From contig CM075649.1 in NCBI GenBank assembly GCA_037953625.1, positions 119,843,290-119,907,289 on the forward strand: DNA of 64,000 nucleotides. The letters run 5' to 3'. Each line of letters begins with the position of its first letter. The stretch's first letter is position 1. The position numbers and the translations under genes were made by a program. Positions 37,801 to 48,781 of the stretch are shown in pieces. Under the pieces are notes generated by a model. The model worked only from the letters and a program-made list of their open reading frames with translations, searched no databases and was not told the DNA's origin. The stretch comes from Crotalaria pallida (Eukaryota; Streptophyta; Magnoliopsida; Fabales; Fabaceae).

Positions 37801-40665
37801 TCTTACTTATGAAAATAGATGTTTGATAATCATACTATGGGATATAGAAGAAATAAGGTTTGGAATGTCCTCATGAAAAGAGCACATTAGAAAGTTGCAA
37901 TTTCATTTTGCAACAAACATTTTCGTAAAGAGATAAACAAAATTGTGGAATGCTTTATGCACGAATATGGTTGGAAAATAATGATTAGAATGAAAAATAG
38001 GTATAAGAGTTGTTCTTAGAAAATTAAGCTGGTATTTATAAAGATGATTGTAAATGGTGCGTAATAGATATACTTTAATAATGATATACATAGAGAAAAT
38101 GAATTATCAATTATCCAAAACTTAATTTATCAAAATTATAAATTTTTATCATGTGCAACACTTTCTCTAAGAAAGAAGTTGCATTGAAAATATATGTATA
38201 CACTAATGAAAGAATTGGAATCAGAAATTGCCATGCAAGGAACACAACAAGGTGCACAAAAAGAGTTTAACTTGAAACTAGAGTTAGAGTATTTTCATGA
38301 AAGAAATACGAGGCATTTAATTTGAAAGAATTTGATTGGATAATTAATTAATAAGGATTAGTAAAATGTTCTCTCAAAATCATTCTCAAAAATGGGTAAA
38401 AATATTCTTTATCAAAAACTAACTTTGATTCGTAGACGAAACGTATAAAAATATTTAAAGGTTGGGAACTATCATAAAAAGATCCCAAATAGTTTGATTA
38501 TTAAAATAGTTTAACTTAGTATATAATCTTAGGAAATTCGAATTTGTAAATACACACACATGCACATACAAGTCAATCATTCAGAAACACATAAAGTCTA
38601 CTTCCTACATGAACCTCTATACATCTATATGCCTTAGACTCAAACTCTAAGACTCCGTCAATCGGACTCAACTTCTACTAATCGATCTATGACTTAGAAA
38701 CTAAGGAGATGCTACACTCAACTTAATAGATAACTCTACGAAACACGACCACAACTAATCTTATGTTTTATATTTCTATAAGACTCAAGGCTTCCTATTC
38801 GGTTCCTAAGGTTAGGACTTTACACGACTATTTCTCGTCTCTAATCCTAATCAAGACTTAACTATTACAACCTAGACTTCAACACTAGGACTTTCCCACC
38901 GGATGTTAAAATTGGGACTTTAACATTCAACAAACTACATTCCTTGAAATAGTTCATAAGGGTTTTTGGAAAATTGTTTGTGGTTCTCGGAATATTGCTT
39001 GTTCAATAATACCCACACATTTCCTCGGAGTTCTAAGTGAACTTAAAGGAAAAGACATAACATCCTTCACCTTAACTTAAGTTCTAACTTAAACCTTAAT
39101 TCTAAGATAACATACATTGCCTTTACCCCACCTTGCTTCCTTCACTTACATTCCTCAAATCCACATTATTGACTTGCAAGAAAAGATTTTGTATTCGGTG
39201 ATAAAGTACTTTTAAAGATTTCCATCTTCTTCATCATAAGGAAAAACACTTTGTATTTGGTAAATTCTTTTTCATTTAAAACTTTGACAAAATTGTTAGA
39301 TAGGAAAAAGACATGTCAAGTATTCAAAAGTTCAAAGTGTTTCTATAAGTTTTCCAAGGTCATTTCACATTAGCTTGGAAAATAGTTCAAAAGCTTTGAG
39401 GACTCTTTGGATCGAACGACCGAAGGTCCTCTATGATTCTTCAAACCCAAATAAAAGGAATGTATTCTTTGGTTAAAATTTAATTTCATTTGAATTTTCA
39501 AATCTTAATGAATACATTTCCTTTTATTTTAACTTTGAAGCCCAAGCTTTGATTCGAATTAACTCATGTCGCATTCGGTGAATTCCCATTTAATCGGCAA
39601 TTGGTGTAATTTAAGAATAAACTACACCATCATTCAATTAGTTAGGAATTCACAGTATTGACAATACGTTCTTAAAAATTAGTGTTGCGACACTTAATCA
39701 ATTATCAAAGTTGGAACAAATTCTATGCCTTGGAAAATATTAGAATACTAGTATACTTGACATTTATTTTCATTAAAAATACTTGGATCTTTCAAAAAGA
39801 AAGTCTCAAAATAATCTGATGCAAAAACGGTTTTAGACTTCATCAATAATAGTATGTTGATCACCAAATATAATGTGGGAATGTAGAAAAGGCACTTAAG
39901 TCTCACTAAGTCGACACTTAGTGATTAAAGTGAAAGACAATTACAAAGGGTTAACTCCTATTCACTTCCGCTGCGCACTCTGATAAAGAATGCCCGGAGT
40001 GTACAAAATTTGGTGGTCTCTAATATCTTTTCTATTCCTAGGCATAGAAAATAAATCTGGCAGTTATTTGATTGGATTCAAGGACGTAATGATCTTATCT
40101 TGCAACAAATGTAAATCTCGAGGTGGCCAATCTCGATTTCACATCACATTGAAGATAATATCACTTCTCGTACTACCTGAGTTCCATTCAAATAAACTAA
40201 AATAGAAAAAAACAACGACTCATCTTCAATTGAAATGAGGACTTTGAAACTTCACCATACAGAAAAGTTGCAGCCCTTTATCATATTTAAAATGGAACTC
40301 AATTTCAAAACTAAGGTTTAGTTCTGCCCGTTGGGGTAGCAATCTCATGCTCTGGCCCGTTAGGAGTTTTCACTTCCCTTGGTCTCTACTTTCCGTCCAC
40401 TTCTAAATATAACAAAGTAACAATTGAAAATTTAGTTTTAACCCCTCTTTAAATTGAAGGTAAGACTCTAATACTACTAAACTATAACTATCACTATTCC
40501 ACACTACTAAACTATACCAACTTTACCTAAAGATGCATGAACATAGCACTAAAATATGCAACCTATCTAACTATCCTTAGTTACTCTCATGTGGAGTAAC
40601 TCTTTTAGGAGTAGGAAATCCATACTCCACAACCGAGGAATTGCAACCATTGCTCTGATACCATT
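37801..40665 (-). mobile_element. Internal region of truncated gypsy-like element D
   Basis: Minus-strand orientation is given by gctctgatacca at 40652-40663, the complement of the tRNA-Met primer site, two bases from the LTR at 40666. The 2.87 kb to the left has no coding frame. It shares an ccgctgcgcactct box (39968) with the LTRs of element 1 (203 and 6587). The far end and 3' LTR are missing: at 37800/37801 it is joined directly to the clipped giant LTR. Confidence 0.75.
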
Positions 40666-41489
40666 TGTAACATCCTGACTATTTAATTTAAAATACATTA
40701 ATTAAAATGTTTGATTTTATTAGAAAATAGTTGGGATTTCATAAAAATTTTGGCGGAGTTTCGTTTGAAATGCAGACTTTCCCCGAATGAATTTAGACCT
40801 GTCAAGTCCAGAACAGTTTTAATAAAATAGAAAAGAGACCTACATTTTTATTTTTGAAACCATTCAAAAGGGATATCATTGTATCCATTACAACACTAAT
40901 ACTTTTCACAAAATCATTATAGAGTCCCTTTTTACAAGAATCCAAATAAAAGTAAAATTTAAAATACAACTTTAATTCAATAAAATCATTTATAGTACAG
41001 GGCCCTAGAATGGTTGCAATCGGGTTGAAACCAAAAAGGTTCCAACCAATAACATACTCTCTTTAAAAGAGAGTGTGATTCCCGGCATAGAGGCTATGAA
41101 CACCTTTCTCCACAGGGTACCTAATATGGTCAACAGTAAGGGTGAGTAACTTGGATATAGATTAGAGAAAAACATTTGAAAATAATAATAAGGCATAACT
41201 AAGCTCAATCACACATAGAGGAACTAAAGGGAAAGGAAAGTTGTCAATCACCATCAATAAAACGATTCATAATTATAATATTATGCGTTAATGTACAATC
41301 ACATGATTATGCTATGCACGTCACACTTGTGAATTGGATTATTGAATCCGGTGTTTCCCAATTCATTTCATTTCATTACTTTAACAATTCCATCGGATTC
41401 AATGATCTAACTCAATTATGCAATTCCCTTCACACTTTCACTTTAACACTTTTTACACTTTTAACACTTTTTACACTTTTAACAATTGG

Positions 41490-41540
41490 GTACATTGTGC
41501 TTCACATTCTCCCCGAAGGAGGGTTCCTCACACAATGTAC
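41490..41540. repeat. Single copy of the covarying hairpin in LTR D
   Basis: Arms gtacattgtg (41490-41499) and cacaatgtac (41531-41540) around the same loop as 5280-5330. Two related units follow at 41640-41725. Confidence 0.85.
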
Positions 41541-42729
41541 CTATAACACTTTTCCCCTTTACCAATAACAACATACCTCTCACCTACACCCTCCACTCTG
41601 GGGAAAAACCGACCAGGAGTAAGTATTTCTCAACCTATAGTTGGGTGCTTCACCTCCACTTAGGAAGGTCCCTCGCTCACCCGCTTGCACAACACTTCAC
41701 CTCCACTTAGGAAGGTCCCTCATGTAATTCGGATTGATTTGCCCGAATTGGCTTTAGCAGAAATCACCCTCGACTGGCCCAAAGAAACCAAAGTAAATGG
41801 GATTATTATTGTTTGCCTGGACCAATCCGCAACATGGGAATCAAACCCATGTCCTGTGCAAGATCAAAGTCCCCCATAATAATCCTCCTAATTTACTTTT
41901 GTCCTCATCAATCAAAAGAGACGTGTGTTTTTCCCCTACACCTAACGTCCACCTTTACACCATGAATGACACTAAATGCAAGTGCTATTCAATTGAGATT
42001 GAAATCCCCTTTTTGTTCTCCTTTTTGAAATCACATTGATTTGGTTCAAACTCAATTGAATAGTACTAGACCCTAAGGTATGCATTGCTATTACTACTTT
42101 TAGTTCTATAATTACAGGCACATCATAATCACAGAGAAAGCACAATAATATAACCAACACAATATTCAACACATTTAAACATAAATACACTTATATAGAA
42201 TCACAATCTCCTAGGGTTTTCACACTAAACTATTTTCTCCTAATCCTAATCTCAACCAAACATTTAAATATACCTAATCATGTCCCAATTACTAATTTCA
42301 AACCCTTCCCCTAAGCTAGACCCAATTTACCCCCCTTACCTTGAGGAGAGAGAAAGAGAGTTGGGGGTTTTGTTGGAGCTCCCACACCAAGCTCCAATCC
42401 ATGCTCCAAGACTCCTATTCCTTGCCCTTATCATCTCCTAAGACCAATTGAAGGATTGGGAGGCTCAATTTGATGGATTAGGAAAGTTAGGGTTTTGGGG
42501 TTTTGATTTGGGAGTTTTTGAGAGAGAGTGATTTAATGGAGATTGAGAGAGGGAAAACATTTGGGAGTGATAGGGAGGTGATTTGGGGTGATTAATTTGG
42601 TGTTAATTGATGGAAACTTGGAGGAATTGAAAACCCTAAGAGAGGAGAATAAGAGAGAGTTCGAGTGAGGAGAGAGGAAACTTTGTAAAAATGAACCAAA
42701 TGCACGTGTTTTCTGGCTGATAAAGCAGT

Positions 42730-42923
42730 GGTTAATCGATTAACCACTTTGGTTAATCGATTAACACTTGATAATTTACAAAGGATGAATCGATTAACTT
42801 GGCATTAATCGATTAAGACCAGAAAGTGACCAAAAACTTAATCGATTAAACTACTCATTAATCGATTAAGGGCTGAATGTTGCCTAAAAATTAATCGATT
42901 AACTCATAGGTTAATCGATTAAC
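42730..42923. repeat. TTAATCGATTAA palindrome array in LTR D
   Basis: Centres at 42737, 42758, 42791, 42810, 42843, 42863, 42896 and 42916. Steps are 21, 33, 19, 33, 20, 33, 20 bp. The spacing is like element 1 although most intervening bases differ. Confidence 0.95.
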
Positions 42924-43353
42924 CTATTCAGTCCAGTTAATCCCTTGTACTTCGAATGGCCATAACTTCTTCGTCAACCGTCGGATATTGCTCAAATTTT
43001 GAGGCAAGCTTCCTAAGACACTCCTCTTAACATCCAACGGTGGAATTTGGGTTTAGAGCTATGGATATTTAATTTCTAATTTTCTAAGGTTCTATGTTCT
43101 TAAATCATCATTAACTCTTCTAAAACCCATTTCCACACTAATTCTACTTCATAAAACCTACCCTTACTAACACTTTCTAAACTATTCTTAACTCAATTCT
43201 ATTTACACTTAGCCAAGTGCTAAACCTAAACACTTACTAATACGAATACCGATTAATACTTCTAAACGGAAATCGAAACATACGAACGCTACAACACTTA
43301 TCAATCCTACTAATTACAATACTTAAAGATCTTATAAAATTTGGGATGTTACA

Positions 43354-44648
43354 AGACATATGCCCCCGTAGCTAGATTAGAGGCCATTAGACTCTTACTT
43401 TCTTTTGCATCTATTATGAATTTTAAATTGTATCAAATGGATGTGAAGAGTGCGTTTCTTAACGGATACATTCAAGAAGAAGTGTATGTTTCACAACCAC
43501 CCGGATTTGAAAATTTTGAACATCCGGATTATGTGTTCAAGTTGAAAAAGGCTTTATATGGTCTTAAACAAGCTCCTAGAGCTTGGTATGATCGTTTAAG
43601 CAATTTTTTTACTGGAAAAAGGTTTTAAAAGAGGTGTTTTGGATAATACACTTTTATTGAAAGATCCGGTAAGGACATACTCTTGGTTCAAATCTATGTT
43701 GATGATATCATTTTTGGTGCAAATAATGAAAAACTGTGTAAGAAATTTTTAGATCTAATGCAAAGTGAGTTTGAAATGTCTATGATGGGGGAGCTTACCT
43801 TCTTCCTTGGATTGCAAATCAAGCAACTTGACGCCAGGATTTACATTCACCAAAGCAAATATTGCAAAGAGTTACTTAAACGCTTTGGTATGGATTCTTG
43901 CAAAGAGGCCTCAACTCCAATGAGTGCTACATGCTACATGGATAAGGACGACAGCGGAAAATCAATAGAGGTAACAAAATATCGTGGAATGATAGGTAGT
44001 TTATTGTATTTAACTGCTTCCCATCTTGATATTATGTTTAGTGTGTGCATGTGTGCAAGATACCAATCAAATCCCAAAGAGTCACATTTAACCTCAGTTA
44101 AGAGAATCATGAAATATTTAAAAGGAACAACTAATACCGGGTTATGGTATCCTAGGGATGCTTTTTTAAATTTAGTTGGATATTTGGATTCGGATTTTGC
44201 CGGTTGTAAAGTGGAGAGAAAAAGTACAAGTGGTACTTGCCATTTAATTGGTAGTTCACTTGTATCGTGGTTTTCAAAGAAGCAAAATTGTGTAGCTTTA
44301 TCAACCGCGGAAGCCGAATATATTGCGGTCGGTAGTTGTTGGGCTCAAATCCTTTGGATGAAGCAACAACTTTCGGATTTTGGTTTAAATTTGACAAAAA
44401 TTCCAATTAAATGTGATAATACCTCCGCAATAAATCTTACTAAAAATCCGGTATTACACTCTAGAACAAAGCATATAGAAATAAGGCATCATTTTTTAAG
44501 GGACCATGTCCAAAAAGGAGATTGTGTAATTGAGTTTGTAAGTACTTCAAATCAACTTGCCGACATTTTTACAAAACCCCTACCAAGAGATACTTTCTAT
44601 CATATTAGAAGGGAGCTAGGTATTTTGGATGAATCTACAGTTGGTTAG
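43354..44648 (+). pseudogene. Sirevirus A pol, reverse transcriptase (C-terminal) and RNase H
   Basis: The coding sequence resumes at acaTATGCCCCC (YAPVARLEAIRLL), the conserved copia RT block. It continues through DVKSAFLNG, KKALYGLKQAPRAWYD, YVDDIIFG and the RNase H blocks DSDFAG, KSTSGTCH and STAEAEYIA, ending LGILDE with a stop at 44648. A T-run around 43606 shifts the frame and a second shift precedes 43683. Compared with Sirevirus B, about 215 bp between integrase and RT are absent, lost between the nested insertions. RT and RNase H catalytic residues are present, but the gene is broken. Confidence 0.9.
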
Positions 44649-45268
44649 TTGTATTTGATAGTTTTTAATTCAATCTCTTTAAATGCCAATTTCTATGTGA
44701 ATTGTTCTGAGTTATTTTTTTTCATTAAAATCCATTCATGTTTCTCTAAAAACTTTGGTTATATGTGTTCTCTAAGGTGTTTAGTTTGGTTGTGTGTTTA
44801 ATTGTTAAAGTGCTACTTGATATGTGCTAATGTGTGATATTTGGATAAGTTTAACCCTGTTTTGGCTTCAGTTAATCTGTTAAAACTGAGTATTTTTTGC
44901 AGTTTAATCGATTACGGTAAAAACCAATTTATGGCCTTAATCGATTATCTTCAGTGTAATCGATTAACTTATAAAAAAATTCCAGGCGTTAATCGATTAA
45001 GACTCAGCTTAATCGATTAAGCCGTGTCAGAACTGAAAAGTTAAAAATCTTATCTTTTTACTCAACTCGTTATTCACTCACTTCTCAGACACGATTTCTT
45101 CTTCTTCTCAAACAAGGTTTTCATCTCTTCACACAAAATCAACACTTTTTTCTTCACAAATCATCTCTTTCTTCTCTCAACATATTATTTTTCTTTTCAA
45201 TTTCAACTCTTTTTCTTCTCTACTCCTTATTTTTCATAAAACCCCCAATTTCAAAACCCTAAGACACC
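44649..45268 (+). promoter_or_regulatory. pol-ORF3 gap of Sirevirus A with TTAATCGATTAA array
   Basis: 620 bp of non-coding sequence. Palindrome centres are at 44909, 44942, 44961, 44994 and 45014, with steps 33, 19, 33, 20 bp, matching the LTR arrays. A pyrimidine-rich leader (45070-45240) leads to the ORF3 start. This position would suit a separate ORF3 promoter, but no strong TATA box is visible. Confidence 0.7.
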
Positions 45269-46495
45269 ATGGCTTCATCCTCCTCCGTTGGAAGACGTAA
45301 AAAGCAGACAGCAAATATGGATTTGGACTCGGTCTATTATTCTAAGGATGAACGTGAGGAACGTGAAGAAGAATTTGATGATCGCGCATTTGGAATTCTG
45401 CGATATCTAAATTTGCAGTGGCTATAGGATCAGAGGTTTGATTGTGTTACATTGTTTCATGAACAAGGTCTTCATAAATTTTTGAGTTTTAGAATGAACT
45501 ATTATCCTAGGTTAGTTCGGCAATTTTATGCTAATTTGAAAATAATTGATGGAAAATACAAGACTGTTGTGAATGGGAAATTGTGCATTCCCAAGCCCTC
45601 TCATCTGCATCAATTATTTGGTTTAAGCACTTCCGGGACTTATCTAAATGATAGGAATGATAATACTTTGATTGATGTTGATCCTGCTATGATTTTTAAG
45701 CAAACTTTAAGGGCTGGTCAAGATTGGACCACTGGTACTAAAAGTGTAGGTTTGATGACTGTTGACAACCGCATGCTACTTTATGTTATTTCTTACTGTT
45801 TAATGCCTAAGTCCTCACACAATTTTGGACAAGCTAATGAGGACGAAATGCGGATATTTTATGGTATTAAACATCATGTTCCGATTAATTGGACACGAGT
45901 TGTCATTGATAAGATGCTAATTGCTGCTGCATCTCGTGGATCTGCTACTTTACCATATCCTATGCTTGTTACTAGATTGCTTTTGTATTATAGTGTTCCA
46001 ATCAGTGATGATGAACCAGAAAGTGTGGTGGATGAGAGCAACTGTGTAAATGCTTCTATTTTGAGAGCTCAAGGTCTTCAAGAGTATCCTACTCCAAATA
46101 ACTGGATGTGGAAATCGGAAGTGAAAGCTCTTAAGGCTCAACAGCGTGCTAAAGAGGAATTGGCACGTCACATGGAGCAAATTGCACAAGCTGAGGCTGC
46201 TGGACAGTCTGCCCCTCCTCCTCCGGATGGTATTAATGTGGATGATTTTATGAACATTCCGGAAGATGAACCACAAGAGCAACCCCCTCCTCCTCGTCGG
46301 GCTGATACTGGTTTTGACTATAGGGCACTCCATGATAGCTTATCTACACAAATTGATGATAGGTTTCAGGTAATGGAGAATCGCCAACAACAATTGCTTG
46401 AGCAAGGGTTTGCGGATATGGCTCTACGTCAACAAGCAATGGAGGATCGGTTTTTTGGTGCTCTTGGGAGACTTTTTCCTCAACCATCACCATAG
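45269..46495 (+). pseudogene. Sirevirus A ORF3 (plant transposon-type protein), one in-frame stop
   Basis: The frame opens with MASSSSVGRRKK and is open to 46495 except for one TAG at codon 53 (45425-45427). It is a homologue of ORF3 of Sirevirus B. Shared blocks are YPRLVRQFYANL, LH.(L/V)FG, the W..GTK...LMT segment and LPYPM.V(T/S)RLL. The fold resembles the domain labelled 'putative plant transposon protein' in databases (established knowledge, recalled and not searched). The C-terminal part has a Pro-rich acidic linker and a Gln-rich helix (residues about 350-400) likely to form a coiled coil. No signal peptide or membrane segment is evident, unlike the envelope-like ORF described for SIRE1. 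Readthrough of the TAG or recent decay are both possible. Confidence 0.75.
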
Positions 46496-46909
46496 ATTTA
46501 TGCTTTTATGATGTTATGTTCTACTTATCTCTGGACTGTTTTCTTGGTTATGTTTCATGTTTTTATGGTTTTATGGTTTCAGACTTAGTAATGTGGTTTT
46601 GTACTAGTTTTTATTATGGTTTTTGGATGTGTTTTGATGGACAATGTGCTACACTTATACTGGTTTATGATGATATTATCTTTCTAGATTGTATGCATCA
46701 TTATTTGTTATCCATAAACTATGATTACTATGTTCTTATTTCTCACTTTTTGGCATTAGATTTAATTGTTCTCTTTTTGATAATGCCAAAAGGGGGAGAA
46801 AGGTTGATATTTGTTTTGTAGGTTTATCTTCCTAAGTGTGCTTACATTTAGGGGGAGTAGTTAAGCCAAACAAAGTACAAGGTTTGTCATTCATCAAAAG
46901 GGGGGAGAT
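46496..46909 (+). other. Non-coding tail of Sirevirus A with three polypurine tracts
   Basis: Tracts at 46788-46800 (aaaagggggagaa), 46850-46857 (agggggag) and 46896-46907 (aaaaggggggag), the last directly before the LTR. The frame at 46516-46821 is T-rich and not a gene. Confidence 0.8.
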
Positions 46910-47194
46910 TGAAGGCTCAAGTGTTCAATTGTGTTTTGATGAAGACGAGACTCATAGACAACCTACAACAACATATCAAGACTAGTCTATTTTTAGCATT
47001 CATATATTTGTATTGAATTGTTTATTATTCTTATTATATGAGTGTGGGTAGATTAGGATTAGATAATCTCAATTTGGTTTAATGATTATTTAATATGTTT
47101 AAGAATTGAGATTACCATGATAGAGATTTATAGCTCAAAGTTTTATTAAAACTTACAGGTGAAAATTGCAAATAAAAGAAAAGTATTTTAGCAG

Positions 47195-47322
47195 TGGTTA
47201 ATCGATTAAACCACAGGTTAATCGATTAAACCACAGGTTAATCGATTAACACGTGTGCAATTTTAATTAATACATTCTTTTAACAGTGGTTAATCGATTA
47301 AGCTATCCTTTAATCGATTAAG
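47195..47322. repeat. TTAATCGATTAA sites, first array of LTR A
   Basis: Centres at 47203, 47223, 47243, 47295 and 47315, with steps 20, 20, 52, 20 bp. The third site appears to be a local duplication of the ccacaggttaatcgattaa unit. Confidence 0.93.
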
Positions 47323-48102
47323 GGCTGTTAAAACAGAATGAATAAAAGCTTTTCTAATGTGTTTTGAAAAAGGTTACGAACTTAATATTTTCAAGAGCAT
47401 ATTTTCACCATCTTACAATCTTTGTTGAGCTATTATTCTGTTTCAAATCCAATCTCTATCATGTTCTTTTTAAATCTCAATTCCAATACATATTGTGTTC
47501 TTATTGTATCAAGTTGAGATTCTAAGTGTTCTTCAATATTCTTGGTTGAATCAATTAGTAACGTTGAGGTTACATTCAAGGCATTCAACAAAGGAGTTTT
47601 CAATTGGTTAATTGAAAAGGCTTGGGCTTTGAGGAATTGAAGGCAAAAGCTAAAGGGATTGAAGGCGACCTTCAATCAAAGAACGAGATTAAAGAATTAA
47701 GAGATTTGGGGTAGATTCTCATTGATTTGGTACATCGTGAGAAAGGGTTAGGATTGAGAGAAGTACGGAATTCTAACTATATTGTACTAATTCTCTTATT
47801 TCTTAGTGAAGCAAATCTCCCAAGTCAGAGAGGGAGGACTAGATGTAGCTCACGGTGGTTGTGAGTGAACCAGGCTAAAATCTCCGCGTGTTCTTTGTTA
47901 TTTTCGTTCTTTACATTTTGTTATTCATTTGAATCTTGCGAGCGTTCTTAGATCTAGGTTTAGATTGAGAATTTCAATTACGTATTCTATATCTTGCTTA
48001 ATTGATTCGTAATTACTTGTCTTAGATCTAATTCTGCATAATTGAATTTTCATGTGTTTCTTTGAATTGAACTGAAATTAATTTTCTGCAAGTTTAATCA
48101 GT

Positions 48103-48224
48103 ACTTAATCGATTAAGTAGCAGCATAATCGATTAACACTTTTCAAGCTTTCTGACGTTAATCGATTAAGCATCAGGTTAATCGATTAAGACCTGCATTT
48201 TGGCTTAAAAATTAATCGTTTCTG
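48103..48224. repeat. TTAATCGATTAA sites, second array of LTR A
   Basis: Centres at 48110, 48130, 48163 and 48183 plus a half site at 48217. Steps are 20, 33, 20, 34 bp. Confidence 0.92.
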
Positions 48225-48323
48225 AACCAATTTTAATTACTTTTTAAATTTGGGTATCATCGCTTACAACTTCTATTCACCCCTCTCTAGAAGGTTGTTT
48301 TAGCCGCTTGTTGGTTTCCAACA

Positions 48324-48781
48324 ACTAGATATCACCCCTCTGCTTCACGTGTTATCCGAGAGGAGACTCTTGCAGCTAGTCCGATGAGTCCAGATCATGG
48401 GACTCCTTCTGCTGATCCAGTGCCCAGTGGTAGGGCACCGACTCAGTCGGACCAGGTGGAGGAGGACCCTGAGGAGGCAGAGAGTTAGGGGGAGCCAGTT
48501 GAGCACTCCACTGGGAGACAGTGGGGAGTTGGGGATCCACCGGGTGATGCATAGTATTGATAGTTGGTGTGTGGGACGTGTGGAGCTCTTGCTGGAGACC
48601 TGATGGAGGAGGATCATGCTATGGAGGAGGATCGTCAGACTACCACTCTGGGATTTACACATTTTGCTCTGTATTTATATTGTACATATTTTTGAGAGAT
48701 CTCAGAGAGGTTGTCTTTTATTATATTAGTTCTATGGACTTGTACTACCCAAACGTGGGATATTTAGCAAGTTACTCATGA
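48324..48781 (+). repeat. LTR fragment of family G
   Basis: Homologous in reverse to about 34580-34000 of solo LTR F. A decayed copy of the LTR-borne frame runs 48330-48560, and the ggacttgtacta tail follows near 48736. On the left it follows the Sirevirus A LTR; on the right it joins the truncated gag of Sirevirus B. Confidence 0.75.

Larger units (their letters stand above)
40666..43353 (-). repeat. 5' LTR of element D
   Basis: 2,688 bp, TGTAACATCC to GGGATGTTACA. The right part (42330-43080) is related to LTRs of element 1 and solo LTR E. The middle part (41490-41960) contains one hairpin and a block that in element 1 lies in the internal region. The right end abuts copia RT coding sequence, so D inserted in Sirevirus A pol. 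Confidence 0.82.
46910..48323 (+). repeat. 3' LTR of Sirevirus A
   Basis: 1,414 bp starting TGAAGGCTC after the tract and ending TTGGTTTCCAACA. It has two TTAATCGATTAA arrays. A conserved aataaaagcttttc at about 47340 followed by aaggttac is shared with LTR C and may be the promoter. No minus-strand coding. Confidence 0.85.

Noticed and set aside
46516..46821. Membrane-like 101-codon frame after ORF3-A as an envelope gene
   Set aside because: It is T-rich, overlaps the purine tracts, and the matching regions after ORF3-B and in Sirevirus C do not conserve it.
14277..48323. LTRs at 14277-15752 and 46910-48323 as the two LTRs of one Sirevirus
   Set aside because: Outside the palindromes and the shared LTR end they are too diverged, and the primer site and gag start are missing after the first.
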